The notes under the pieces were generated by a model. It saw nothing but the letters and a program-made list of their open reading frames with translations, had not been told where the DNA came from and made no database searches. From Ampelomyces quisqualis (Eukaryota > Ascomycota > Dothideomycetes > Pleosporales > Phaeosphaeriaceae): a DNA stretch of 64,000 nucleotides. Made by a program: the position numbers and the translations under genes. Within the stretch, counting starts at the first letter, position 1. Each line of letters opens with the position of its first letter. Location of the stretch: NCBI GenBank assembly GCA_018398575.1, contig JAGTXZ010000014.1, forward strand, positions 806,001 to 870,000, in the 5' to 3' direction. This document shows positions 49,351 through 61,977 of the stretch, in pieces.

Positions 49351-50390
49351 TGTTAAGCTCTAAGTAGAGGTACCTTTGCCTCTTATCTCTAGTAGCACCT
49401 ACTAGGTTTATAATGTTGCTGTTGCTACCTAAAGTAAAGTGCACTATATTATATAGTTAGCTATTATTATTTGTATACTGTTCTAAGTTATATTACTACT
49501 AGGCTTAACTTTGTCTTATACTAGAGTCTAGTATTCAATTGCAACGCCCTTAAGGCTTCTTATCTTAACGTGTAAGTTAATAGTTGCAGCTAGATTATTA
49601 TTATTAGTAATTAGGCGCAGCGCTAACGCGTTAAATATCTTTAAAGTTCTAACTATATACTAGTCTATAAATTTTAGTTGTAACAGGTGTTTAACAAGTA
49701 CACTATATTTAAGATATTATAGCTTTATCTTAAAGTTACTGTCTTTAAGCTACTATTAACGTGTAGCTGTTATTAGCCTTAAAAGTAGAAAGGTCTAGGC
49801 AGTTTAATAATATACGCTATCTATAATATAGACATTAACGTTGTTAAGTAATAGTTTAGTTGTTATTATAGTAAGGCCTATTAGCTAGGTTACTAAAGTA
49901 GCAGAAGAACTTAAGACTACTAATACTAACTGCGTACGTTCTAGTTCTAAGTTTGCAAGCGTTAGCTATCTTTCTGTATATTTAGCTTTAACTTTGTTAC
50001 TATAGTCTTAAATTTCTAAGATTATCTTCTTCTATACAGCGCTAGCTATTACCTTGTAGAATTCTCTTAGTATACTACTATTAGTTAGTCTAGGGCATGC
50101 AAAATACTTAAGCTATTTATCTGTTATTAGGCTACGCATTGTTTTTAGGTAGTTAGCCTGTAGGTATACCTGTTTAATCTTGTTATATGTATTCTTGTAC
50201 TAGATAAAATCTATTATCTCTTTAACCTATATGCGCTAGTCTACTATATTAATATTATAGCCTATTCTTATAATTGCCTATAATATGTTGTTAGTAGTTA
50301 TTGTCTTTATATTACTTATGTACTATTTATTTAATTAAGGTAGCTACTACTTATACTTATTATTGCAATCTTATAACACGCGTATTATAC
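49350..50390 (-). pseudogene. Unassigned degenerate minus-strand reading frame, copy 2
   Basis: Counterpart of 22560-23600; helical, no family recognised. Confidence 0.4.
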
Positions 50391-52200
50391 AATATGTTAC
50401 GCATAATAGTTAAGAACAGTGCAGGCAAGTATAAGGATAGTAGAATAGCTATAGCTTAGTTAGCGTATATAGGTATACTTATATTATATACTTACTTATA
50501 ATAGTGTTATAATATATAGCGTAGTATAGTAAACATAACGTAAAAAATTACGTATATTTGTATTACAGCACTATTATTGTTATTGTATAGTTATAGTATA
50601 TTTGTAGTAGTAACGCAGTATTATATAGTTGTAGTAGTAGGTTAAATTATAGGTACAGGTAAAAGTAAGTAGAGTTTTATTCTAGTATTATATAGCCTCT
50701 TACCTAGCGCTAACGCGTTATATTGTATTTTTAAGGTAAGTAAAGGTGTATTCTAAGAAGGCGCCTCTTACTACGTGTTATTCTTAGTGCAGCACTATAT
50801 AGTACTATATAGCACTATATAGTACTAAGCAAAATTTTTACTTTCTAGTTTTTTATATTATAGTATAAGTAACTTACCTCTTGTATATTATAGTAGTAGC
50901 ACTCTCTTTAGTCTAGCAAGTAAACTTAGCTAAACCTACTAGTACTATTATAGTAGATAGGTCTACTATATAGTACTATAGGACACTATATAGCACTAAG
51001 TAAAATTCTTACCTCTTATGTTTTTGTATTATAATGTAGGCAACTTACCTCTTGTATATTATGTTAGTAGCACTCTCTTTAGTCTAGCAAGCAAACTTAG
51101 CTAAACCTACTAGTACTATTATAGTAGATAGGTTATGTAATAAGGCTGCGTTAGAATATTTAAGTTGTATGCTAGCGTCTAGTAGTTTACGTAGAATTAT
51201 AGGGAAGTTTTTTATGTGTCTGCAGTCCTGTTAGCAAGGAAAGCTATCTGTTACCTTCTGTTTCTTTGCACTATATTATTTTATTATAATTCTATATTAT
51301 CTATTAGTGCATCTAACGCCCTAGACTATATACTATTAGCGTAGATAGTAGTTAACAGATCTCTATAGTATACGCAGCTTGCAGCTAGCAAGAAAGTGTA
51401 TAGCAGCCTACTTCTGTTATGTATTTTAATGTTAGTTTAAGACATTTGTGTTTTTAACTAGATAATTCTGCTCTACGTTCTATAGATTTATTTATAAGAA
51501 GATTAGTTTCCCTTTTTTAACGCTAAGTTTGCTGTTAATATAGTAGTATTTCTTTGTTTAAGTATTTTCTCTTAGTATTAGTAACTAATATTGCAAAATG
51601 TGCAGTATATAGTATCTTACAAAGAATACTATTATTATCTATTGTCTTGTGTTCTTGTATAATAGCCTTGTCTCTTGTTAACATATCTTGCAGTATAGTG
51701 TCTCTGCTTAGTGCTAGTATACTAGAGTGCTTAACTTCCTATACTACTATTCTACTTAGATGTTACTATGCGTGCATAATTTCTTAATAACCTTGCTCTT
51801 TTAGTTATATAGATTGTGTGCTACTGCTTTAGATTATTAATCTAGTCTTTAGCTTAATATAGTTAGTGCTAGGTAATTATTCTTTAATTTTAGTGTTTAC
51901 TAGGCTAATATTGTCTGGTTATTTTAGTTAATACGCTAGCTAAAATACTAAAGATTATAGGCTCTATAAGATAATTTGTGTAATAGCTATTCTTGTTCTA
52001 GTTAAGTATAGTATTATTACGCTTTTCTAACTGTAACTATACTATAATATTACTCTTAGTTTTTACGCTTACAGATAGCCTAGCGTTATCTTATTTTAGG
52101 TATATAGCATTCTTGTGTTTGCATTAGTGTAGTCTTACTACCTAGTTACGTATATCTTTTTAGCGTTTGTCTTGTAGCTCTATAGCTATCTATTTTATAG
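50390..52200. other. AT-rich region and unassigned minus-strand reading, copy 2
   Basis: Contains the expanded repeat at 50805-51146. The rest corresponds to 23600-25240; a minus-strand helical reading from 52200 down to about 51150 may extend the pogo-like transposase. The plus-strand open stretch at 51554-51787 looks like a chance frame. Confidence 0.4.
50805..51146. repeat. 171-bp tandem duplication with palindromic TATATAG core, copy 2 only
   Basis: The block holding CACTATATAGTACTA, a TTACCTCTTGTATATTA string and GTAAACTTAGCTAAACCTAC occurs twice in tandem; copy 1 has it once (about 24005-24175). This accounts for the shift in offset from 26,788 to 26,959. Confidence 0.85.
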
Positions 52201-53620
52201 TTACTTGTTGTAGTGCTCTTAGCTTATTAATATATTGCCTATTATTTGTAGTAAACTCTTACTAACTTACGTACACTTATAGTTAATCTATTATGTCTAT
52301 TGCTTTGCAGTGTAATAGTCTAGAGAGTAATAGTACCTTATAGTTCTCTTCTATCTTGTTTAGGCTGTATATCGCGACAATATAGTCTAAGAAGTAGGCT
52401 AGATCTTTATAGTTAGGATTACGCTCTTTAGGTAACTTAATAAAGCTTCTAACGTCTATACTATTAACAACGCGCATGTCTTTAAGCTAGTTAACTAAAT
52501 TATTAAGCTTATAGTAAGTCTCTTAGAAGTTAACTATATATAGCTATAGGCTATAGTATATGTTTAAACATATTAAGATCTACTAGCTACTATATATAGT
52601 CTTAGCTCTTATCTTATTATACTACGCGTAATATCTTTAGCAAATAGCGTAGATAACATCTATTGTTTTAGTAGAATGTTTGCCTATTATACTTTTCTCT
52701 ACTGCAAAGTATAAGAAATAGGCGCAGACTTTAGCCTTCTATGCGTAGGTAATACCTTAGTCTATTAGTTAGTATAATATTATGCTACCTACAGGCAGGA
52801 ATATAACTCTATTATATTAGTAAGTATTGTAACCTCTATTACTATAATAAGCTTATAGTATATTAACACTATATATACTAAATGTTCTGTGGTAATTAGT
52901 AGCTTATTTAAAGCTTAGCTACTACGTATTTGTAAGGCAAGAACCTGTTAATTAGTAATAATACTTGTCTGTTTATGCAGTTATTAAACTATTTTAGCTA
53001 TTCTAGCATAATGTTAGTGTTTATTTAGGTAGAATTATTATCCTAATAGATATAACTAAGACTATAGATATTTAGGTTCTTCTTACTGTCTATATAAGTT
53101 GTGTAGTTTAAAGATCCTATAAACTATAGAGGCACTTAGTCTAAGCTATCTATATTTATACACAGTACACTAGTTATATACTCTCTGTCTAGTCTAGGTT
53201 TAGCTTCTAAATTGTCTGCTAACATATATTAGGGCAAGTGTTTTTAGTATATACTAGCCTTGTCTATATTATATAAATCTTTAGGCGCGTATCTACTTAC
53301 TATGTTGCAAATCTCTTCTATTATAAGCTTAGTATCCTTAACTGTTATACTACTATAGTTGCTTACTATTTTTGCAAACTGTTTATGTAACTATATACTG
53401 TGTTATTATTTATATATAGTAAGCTATCTGTTATTAAACTCTAGTATTTTGTAGCTATTGTATTTAGGCAGCTGTTGCTAAAGTTAATGTGTAGTTTTGC
53501 AAATTATGTTATTAGTAATATTAACGCAGGCTGCCTACAACTCTATATACTAGTTATTTAGAGCTACCTTAAGAGTTTTCTATTGCAGACGCCTATTATG
53601 CGCGTAGTTATAGCTAGTGT
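52200..53620 (-). pseudogene. Pogo/Fot1-like DDE transposase, uninterrupted copy 2
   Basis: This Tc1/mariner-type cut-and-paste transposase is read on the minus strand. Landmarks in gene order are KQFAKIVSNYSS (about 53370-53400), APKDLYNID with the first catalytic Asp (about 53260-53285), YITSVLCINIDSLD (about 53140-53180), VPL, stop, FIGSLNY, and LLLINRFLPYK, where the second catalytic Asp is Asn (52947-52949). The C-terminal tail, 52283-52477, is the longest stop-free piece (NSIDVRSFIKLPKE, DLAYFLDYIVAIYS), typical of pogo-like tails. At least one frame change is needed between the DDE core and the tail, so a frameshift or intron is likely. No terminal repeats found. Confidence 0.85.
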
Positions 53621-54090
53621 ATTTAGTTTTGTTACTGTCTAGGTGTTCTTGCGTTATTAAGAGAATATTAGTTATATTATTTAGTTATACATAGTAGCAA
53701 AAGGCTCTAGTAGCCTATATAGTAAGTTGTTATAGTATTAAATATAGAAATAATGCCTTATGTTTGCAAACCTTAACACGTTTTGCAATAGTCTAGGCAT
53801 AACTATATTACTAGTTAGGCGTTAGACCTTAACCTATCTATAAACTAGATAATATAGGCTTAATATTATAGTAGTAGAATAACTATAGAAACTAGATATA
53901 TTTACAATAAGTAATCTACTATCTAATATAGTAAAGATAATACACTTGCGCATGCTAATACTCTAGTAGCTACTTATAGCATTTAATATAAAATAAAATC
54001 TAAACTTAGCCTTAAACCTATACTAGTATTATTATAGCACTAATTAGTTGCTTTAGGTGCTTATTACAGTAAATAGCTTGCAATTAACGC
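53620..54090. other. Probable 5' end and flank of pogo-like gene, copy 2
   Basis: Corresponds to 33760-34225. No domain could be placed. Confidence 0.35.
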
Positions 54091-54475
54091 TAATAGTACT
54101 CTCTAGTAAATAACAGTTGTAGATAGTGCAACGCAACTATAGCTACTAGTTGTTAGAAGAGCCTACTGCAGTAGTAGGTTGCGTGTAGCACTAGTAGTAT
54201 TCTCTAGTAAATAATAGTTACTAACAGTGCAATGCAACTATAGCTGCTAGTAGTTAAAAGAGCCTACTATAGTAGTAGGTTGCGTACAGCACTAGCAGTA
54301 TTCTCTAGTAGATAACAGTTACTAATAGTGCAACGCGACTATAGCTGCTAGTTGTTAGAAGAGCCTGCTGTAGTAGTAGGTAGCGTGCAGTACTAGTAGT
54401 ATTCTCTAGTAGATAATAGTTGCTAATAGTGCAACGCAACTATAGCTACTAGTTATTAAAAGAGCCTAATTATAG
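54090..54475. repeat. Tandem array TR1, about 101-bp unit, four units, copy 2
   Basis: CTCTAGTA-ATAA anchors recur near 54101, 54201, 54302 and 54403. One unit more than copy 1, which explains the 101-bp offset change. Confidence 0.87.
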
Positions 54476-55060
54476 AAATTAATATATTTAAAGTGTTTAC
54501 TGCCTTATATACTATACATAAGATTTATAAAGCATTACGTGTTACCTCTTGTATATATTCTTCTTTACTAAGCGTTTCTAAGATAAACAAATACAGGCCT
54601 ATTGTTTTAATTTATATAAGTGTTCTTTAAAGTCTTAGTTGTGCCTACTAGCGTAGTAGGTATCCTTTTTGTTACTAGCTAGCAGCATCTTAGTGTAAAT
54701 AAGTTTAATGCGCGTAACTTCTTTGTATTAATAGAAGTTCTTAAAGCTATAATAAAGCTTAGTAATAATAGGAAACTTAATATTATGTAAGTTATAGTTA
54801 GAATATCTTAATATCTAGACGTTAGATTGCTACTTATAGGGTCTAACAGAAATATATTGTATATGGTATAAGAGAGGTTACAGCTGCTTAAGTAGGCTTT
54901 ACTGTTAAAGAGCCTAATAAGAGTACTAGGATAGAGATATCCTAACAAATAACTGTAACTCTATGTTACTCTTTATTTTTGCCTGTAACAATATATAGAC
55001 AAAAGCATATAAATTGTAGTTATATTTCTAATATCTTCTAGTTACCTAATAGTATAAGAA
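54475..55060. other. Unassigned spacer between TR1 and TR2, copy 2
   Basis: No recognisable coding family; collinear with 34503-35100. Confidence 0.5.
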
Positions 55061-55685
55061 TTATGTTCTTAAGTTAGGCTAAGTTATTAATATGTATTAC
55101 AGGACATAATAAAGTTATTACAACAATAGCACTCTTAAGTTAGGCTAAGTTGTTAATATACGTACTAGGATACTATTATAGTTATTGTTGTAGAGATTCT
55201 TGCTTTTAAACACGCTATAAGGTATCTTAGTTAAGTAATAGTGTTATAGAATATAACAAAGTTATTGTAACAATAGCGCTCTTAAGTTAGGCTAAGTTAT
55301 TAATATGCGCACTAGGATGCTATTATAGCTGTTGTTATAGAGATCCTTGCTTTTAAACACGCTATAAGGTATCTTAGTTAAGTAATAGTATTGCAAGATA
55401 TAACAAAGTTATTATAATAATAGCGCTCTTAAGTTAGGCTAAGTTGTTAATATGCGCATTAGGATGCTATTATAGCTGTTGTTATAGAGATTTTTACTTT
55501 TAAACACGCTATAAGGTATTTTAGTTAAGTAATAGTATTGCAAGATATAACAAAGTTGTTGCAATAACAGTACTCTTAAGTTAGGCTAGGTTATTAATAT
55601 ACGCTTTAGGATACTATTATAGCTGTTGTTATAGAGATCCTTGTTGTTAAACACGTTATAAGGTATCTTAGTTAAGCTATAACAT
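55060..55685. repeat. Tandem array TR2, about 146-bp unit, copy 2
   Basis: Anchors CTCTTAAGTTAGGCTAAG near 55132, 55278, 55425 and 55572, plus a partial first unit near 55068. Confidence 0.88.
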
Positions 55686-55959
55686 CTAAATAGCTACTAA
55701 AGAGTCTATTTAGGACATAAATTTACTTCTATACTAGTAGGCTAAGAAGTAGCGTAGGTGTAGTGCTAACAATATAGTAAAGCTTAGTTCTAGATTTTTA
55801 AACTACACAAATATATAGACGTAATAGGTATAGTTTTAGTTTTGTAAGAATAAAAATATAATAAAAGATTAAGTCTTTTAGACTTATAAGAAATATATAT
55901 ATAAAGATAGTAACATTAAATTAAGAGTATAAGTTACATGTTAAGAAGCAGCTATATAT

Positions 55960-56270
55960 ATAGGCATATAGGTAAATTTATTTCTAGTTTTAAGGTTAAG
56001 AAAGTGTAAGAAGGCGCAAGTGTATAATAGATAAAAATAACACTAGGTTTTATATATGTTTTAACAAAAGACTGTTACCTTAACTCTAAGACTAGAGACA
56101 TATAGGTAAATTTATCTCTAGTTTTAAGGTTAGAGAAGTGTAAAGAGGCGTAAGTGTATAATAGATAAAAATAATACTAAGTTCTGTGTATGTTTTAACA
56201 AAAGACTATTACCTTAACTCTAAGACTAGAGATATATAAGTAAATTTATCTCTAGTTTTAAGGTTAGAAA
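55960..56270. repeat. Tandem array TR3, about 135-bp unit, copy 2
   Basis: GTAAATTTAT-TCTAGTTTT recurs three times, near 55972, 56106 and 56240, as in copy 1. Confidence 0.85.
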
Positions 56271-57288
56271 AATGTATATATAGTAAGAGGCAGAAAGTAG
56301 CTAGCTAGTAAGGCTATTATATACTCTATTAGCACTAATAGTTTAAGAGCAAGTAGCACGTAGATGCGTTTAATATATAGTAGTTTATTAATAGTCTTTG
56401 TTACTATTTGGCCCCTATTATATTTGCATATTAGAGTAAGTTAGAATAGTAGTTTCTAGTAGACAACTGTTCTATACTGTGCTAGAGAAAGAATATAAAT
56501 TAGATCTGTAAGCATTTTAAAACTAGAAAAGATTAAATATACTAGCTGCTTAGAATATTAGTTAATACTATATATAAATTATACTTATTATTTCTTACTA
56601 TTAATTAATTGCCTATACCTGTTACTAGTCTTACCTATAGTATATATAGTACACTATTCTACCTGCTTCTATTTGTACTAAGCCTAGCTACCTTAGTATA
56701 GGTTGTATATTAGGCTGCTAGAGCTACTAGTCTATTTTTTTTATACTTTTAAACCTTGTACGTGTCTACTTGCAGGTATACTTACCTTTTTAGGTGTTTA
56801 GGTTCTACTATATATATTCTAAACGTGTAGTAACTTATTTATTCTAGAGTATTAATATTTTTTAGCGTAAAGATTATTATTAATATTAATCTTTATTAAG
56901 CTATATTAGCTAGCCTAACTAATCTAGTTATTAACAAGTAAGCTCTAGTGTAATAACGTAACAGTTGTTAGAGTAATAAAGAATATTAAAAGAAAAAAAA
57001 ATATTAGTTATTGCGCCTATAACTGTTAGCATAGTTCTATATACAGGTTAGGTAACTATTGGCTATAGTAGACTTTAGTAGACTACTATAGATAATAGAC
57101 TGTGCAGTACAAGATAGATACTGCTAGTAACTACCTTAACACTACGTAACTAATATTAATACTGTTTTTACACACTTAGTCTTCTTATATCTAAACTATA
57201 GAGTTATATATAAACAAATTGGTAATAGATTATATATATATACTGTATAGCTTTTACACTAAGACGTACGCAGGACTTGTTAAACATA
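56270..57288. other. Upstream region of Plavaka transposase, copy 2
   Basis: Counterpart of 36310-37330; no gene recognised. Confidence 0.4.
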
Positions 57289-60200
57289 GTACTTAATACT
57301 AGACGCGTTGCTACTTGTTACCTAATAATACGCTAGTTATAACTCCTAATACTATAATATAATAGCACAGCCCTAATAGCTATAACGCAATAGATACTAC
57401 TCTAGACAACACAGCACTTACTTTATACAGCAACACCTTATGTAAACGCAACTACACTCTAGCTAAATATAAGGTAATAGAGTAAATAGGCCTAATGTTA
57501 GCGTTTATACAAAGATAAGACAAGCTATTTAAGATAGCAAGTAGACAGCACGCTAGCAAACCCTTTAGTTTAGAAATAGCAGACGCAAAGTAGTAGGCTA
57601 CATATAGCTAAATAGCACACACGTGCTAACACTAATAGGAATAACATAGTAAGGCTCTTTAGTTCTCTTTTTGCACTAGCGTTTATATTATAGCTGCAAA
57701 GAATAAAATACACATTAGGTAACATTAACAGCCTCTTTACTAACACACAGCTATATAAGCTATATTTACAGCTATAGTTCTAATTAGAGCGCTAGTAGTA
57801 GCAGGCTATATTAAACATTTAATCTAGGCTATAAGACAACGTATAGATATAAGAGGACGTAGTAATTATATCTAAGTTACTAAACCTCTAACCTAACTAA
57901 CATATATTTATATACTAGGATATTATATTATAGATTACCTTTATACTTAGTTATTGCCTATTTGCTAACAAGATAGTTTACGCACTTAGCTATTCTTTTA
58001 CAGGTATATCTAACAAACCTATAAAAGTGTATTACAAACTACACTTAGAGGATTAGTAGTAGTTAATATAACAGCGCTTACTAGATAGTGCAACCCTTAT
58101 ACTAGTTATACTAGCAGTAGACAAAACATAGTTATTTATAATATCTAGTAATATAGTAGTATAGCTAATATATATTACTATTAGGAATCTTAACTATAAG
58201 GTATAACAACACAGAATAACACTTAGAACACTACTAGCTAGATTTATCCTAATAGCTAAGCTTCTAGATTCTATTCTAAAGAGTAAAGTGTATTATTACT
58301 ACATAGGCAAACTATTATTGCGTAAGTACTAACTATAGCGTTAATAACAGAGGGTTACTATAGAAGACAGACGCTAACTAGTAACTACAGCACTTAAAGA
58401 AGCTACCAAATATAGTATACAGCTAGAGTGTGCTAACTAACAGATATAATAGTGTTACTTAACTATTTGTGCAATTCTAGCTAACTATAAAGAGTAAGTG
58501 CTACTAATAGGTATAAAGAAAAACAGATACTATACTTAATGTATAGTATTACTAGACAAACAAGAGAACTTATGCAATAAATATCTATAGTAAACAAAAG
58601 AGTATATACGCTTACAACAGAGTTGTTATCTTAATAAAAAATATAAGAATTACGTTTATTTAGTAGAGTACTTTAGCTAAAATTACTATAACTTTAATAT
58701 ATATAAGTTGTTAGCTATAGATATATTATATCTACTGCTTAAGGAGTTAGTTATAAAGATATTAGAATTTACAGAAGATATACTAATAGATATACACTCT
58801 AGACAAAAGAAGGGCTAGAATAGTGCTGCAGTTCTAGTAGTAGAAGATAATAGCTGTGCCTAGTTAAATAAAAGGTTTTGCTAGGTTAAGCATAACACTA
58901 GACTAAAACAGTTTAATAACAAGAGGGCTTTTACAGAAGTATTATAGTAGACTAGCGCAGAACAAAAAGTAGTAATTTGCTAATTTGTAGTAGTAGTGTC
59001 TCTTCTGCTAGTAACTAAGGCACTATACGCGTTGTATTTTATCTAGGCTGCGTGTAATCTACTAGTACTCTTATAATATAAAAGTTATAACAAAAACATA
59101 TTAGAGTATATATTGTTAGCTATTAAACAAATAGATATTCTAAAAGAAGAGTTTTAACCTTTTAGACAGACGCAAGAAAAAGAAAAGGATTTTAACTACT
59201 CTAAATAGCACGCGCTAACCTATATTATTAACAATATCTATATATATAGAGCTCTTAATAGTATATACACTAGAATAAATAGTAAGGCCTACTATATTAT
59301 AATAGTAAAACAATTCTACCTAATAACAAATAAGAGAGATTTTCTTACGTAGATTTACTTCTATAACTCTAGATAGCTTGCGCTTATAGCGTTTAAACAC
59401 AAGACAGTTATAGACTAAAGTTAATAGTGCACTACTACTAACTAGCGCAAGTATACCTTTACTATAAGTGTGTTAACAGCAATACTATTTAAACAACTTA
59501 GATAGTCTATACTAGGCATATTACTAAATTCTATTATACTACTCTTTAGCAAGGTTACTATATATATTACGTCGCTAGACTTTATACATATTACTATAGT
59601 ATTTGTCTAACACTACTATTAGAAGGTAACTAGCTGCCTTGTTACCTTATATAATAAAGACAGATAGGACTTTAACCTTTACTAGGTAAACAGAATAAAT
59701 GTAAAAATATACTCTTCTATAAGATGCTTAAGGCTATTAGGTAAACGCTATAATAACTCTAAATATTGTAAAGAAGATATTGTGCAATACACACCTAACT
59801 AGTATAAGACTAGAAAATAGCGCAAAGATTACGTATAGGTGTAAGAGTTTGAATATAAAGACTATACGCAACTGTCTTAGACTATTGCAAATAGTAGAGC
59901 TACAGCTTAGGTGCACCTAATACTTATATTTATTAACAACAAATACTAAGATAAGAATAGAAAGAAATATAAGTATATAGGTGCCTTCTATAAGGTTATA
60001 GCGTTTAATAATAATAGTTAAATTAATAATATAACAGAGATGCTAAGTGTGCGCTACTGTATACATAGTATAAAGACTAAGTAATGTATATTATAAGTAT
60101 TTAAGGTATATAACATAACAACTATTGTTTACTCTATATACTTAGTACTAAAGAATCTACTTACACTTAATAATAAGGTCTCTGTTTCTTATTATATAAA

Positions 60201-60290
60201 TAATTACATTAATTAAGACAAATATAATAGACTATATTCTTTTACGTTTAATTAAGACTAGACACGTATAGTATAGAATTATAAATAGAA
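57289..60290 (+). pseudogene. Degenerate Plavaka-family transposase, copy 2
   Basis: Counterpart of 37330-40330 at a constant offset of 19,959 with no visible indels. The same landmarks are present: VDKT, stop, LS near 58115; IYITIRNLNYK; LNKRFC and V-HNTRLKQF near 58870; HALTYIINNI near 59215; YINNYIN near 60190. Comparing the two copies shows many sites where only one has a RIP stop. Confidence 0.8.
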
Positions 60291-61360
60291 GCAAGTGTAG
60301 CAAGACAACTAGTATATAGCGTTAGATATAGTAAATAGAATTATATATCTAATAATAGCTCTACTATTACTTTAGCCTACCTAATAGAACGCAAACCTAC
60401 TAATATAACAAGCGCTATAACACAGGACTATAGCGTAAGGCTACTAACGTAACCTCTTTACTACATACTATACACTACTATAAACGCGTAATAATAGCAA
60501 CTCTTATCTACGTACGTAAGTATTATAGAGATATTGTAACAGTTACCTAGAATTGCTAGTTAGTATAGATAAGAGGATAGCACTACTATAGCAACACTAA
60601 ACACAATTATTAAAAGATAGTATATGTAATATAATACAACTAATAGCAGAAGAATATAACTTAATATACTCTAACGTAAAACAAGAGATAAGAAAGTAGA
60701 AGATACTAGGCTATTCTTTATAGACAACTATAGCAAAAGAATACTTATAGTAAATTATAAGAGCAATTGTATTATAACAGAACAGACTACTATAGAACGC
60801 AGCTAATAGTTACCTTATCTAGACAATTACACACTTTACTGTCTAATATAACTATAACGCAGCCTAACAGATACGCTTGCAACAGAATAAAACTAAACTA
60901 AATAACAATTAGAAGTAAGCTTTGCTAAATAGAAACTTACGTAGAAAAATAATAGAAACAGTTAACAAAGAGTTAAGCATAACACAAATTACCTCTAACA
61001 TAATAACTATATTAGTGTTAAACGCAACTAGAAACAAGCACACTCTTATTAGAATAAACTAGCTATTACATATATACTACAACCTGCTAGCAATAGATAA
61101 GTATATTAACAACCTTAATTACAATTTGTTTATATAGACATTAGAGCACAAATTAGGCTTTAAAAGTAAATGTAACAGCATATATTACTATACAAAGAAG
61201 AGAGATAGATAGGCGCAAATATAGATATCTATAAAGGCACGCTAGTACAGCGTATTACAAGAGACAGTTGCATTAAAGATATACTAGGCGTTATTTACAA
61301 TTAAACTACAAATATAACTAGTATAGTAGTATACTAGATCTATACTAATAACTTACTAGG
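60290..61360 (+). pseudogene. Unassigned helical reading frame downstream of Plavaka transposase, copy 2
   Basis: Counterpart of 40331-41400. Collinear, with transition-type differences. Confidence 0.45.
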
Positions 61361-61384
61361 TAAATAGTTTTCTGCGTATAGGGC

Positions 61385-61765
61385 TACTAGATCGCCTATA
61401 TTGCGCGTATAACTATTTATACTAATAGTAGACAACTATTATATACGCTAATATTTAGTAGAGAATAGGAAGATAGAAGGGCACCTAATTGCCTGTATCG
61501 CGCGCACTACTATTTGTGCTAATAGTAGATAACTATTGTGTACGCTAATATTTAGTTAAGGATAGAAGAGCACCTAATTACTTATATTGCGTACATAACT
61601 ATTTGTGCTAATAGTAGACAACTATTGTGTACGCTAGTACGCAGTTAAGGACAGAAGAGAGCCTAATTACTTATATTACGCGCACAACTATTTATGCTAA
61701 TAGTAGATAACTATTGTATACGCTAGCACATAGTTAAGGATAAAAAGCTATCTAATTAAACAGCC
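61385..61765. repeat. Tandem array TR4, copy 2
   Basis: Four units, same spacing as copy 1; the unit core CTAATAGTAGA-AACTATT contains the inverted pair AATAGT/ACTATT. Confidence 0.85.
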
Positions 61766-61911
61766 TAACTACTACACTCTAGTAGAATTTAAGGCAATAT
61801 TAGACTATATGTATTACAAAAACCCTACTTATACCTATAAAGTAAAAACTCTGTTGCGCTACATATATTGCTTACTTCTACTACTCTTACTAATAGTTTT
61901 CTAACATTTAA

Positions 61912-61929
61912 AGAGCAAGCGCTTGCTCT
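61912..61929. promoter_or_regulatory. Perfect 18-bp palindrome, copy 2
   Basis: AGAGCAAGCGCTTGCTCT, identical to copy 1, 48 bases before the ATG at 61978. Its lack of any change is notable in RIP-altered surroundings, although it contains two CpA steps per strand that could have mutated. Confidence 0.6.
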
Positions 61930-61977
61930 GTATACTCTATACTAAGTAGCAAATTTAAGTAATATTAGCAGTATACT

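Noticed and set aside
51554..51787. Plus-strand open frame in copy 2, and 19580-19810 in copy 1
   Set aside because: Stops break the corresponding frame in the other duplicate, and the minus strand gives the more coherent reading.
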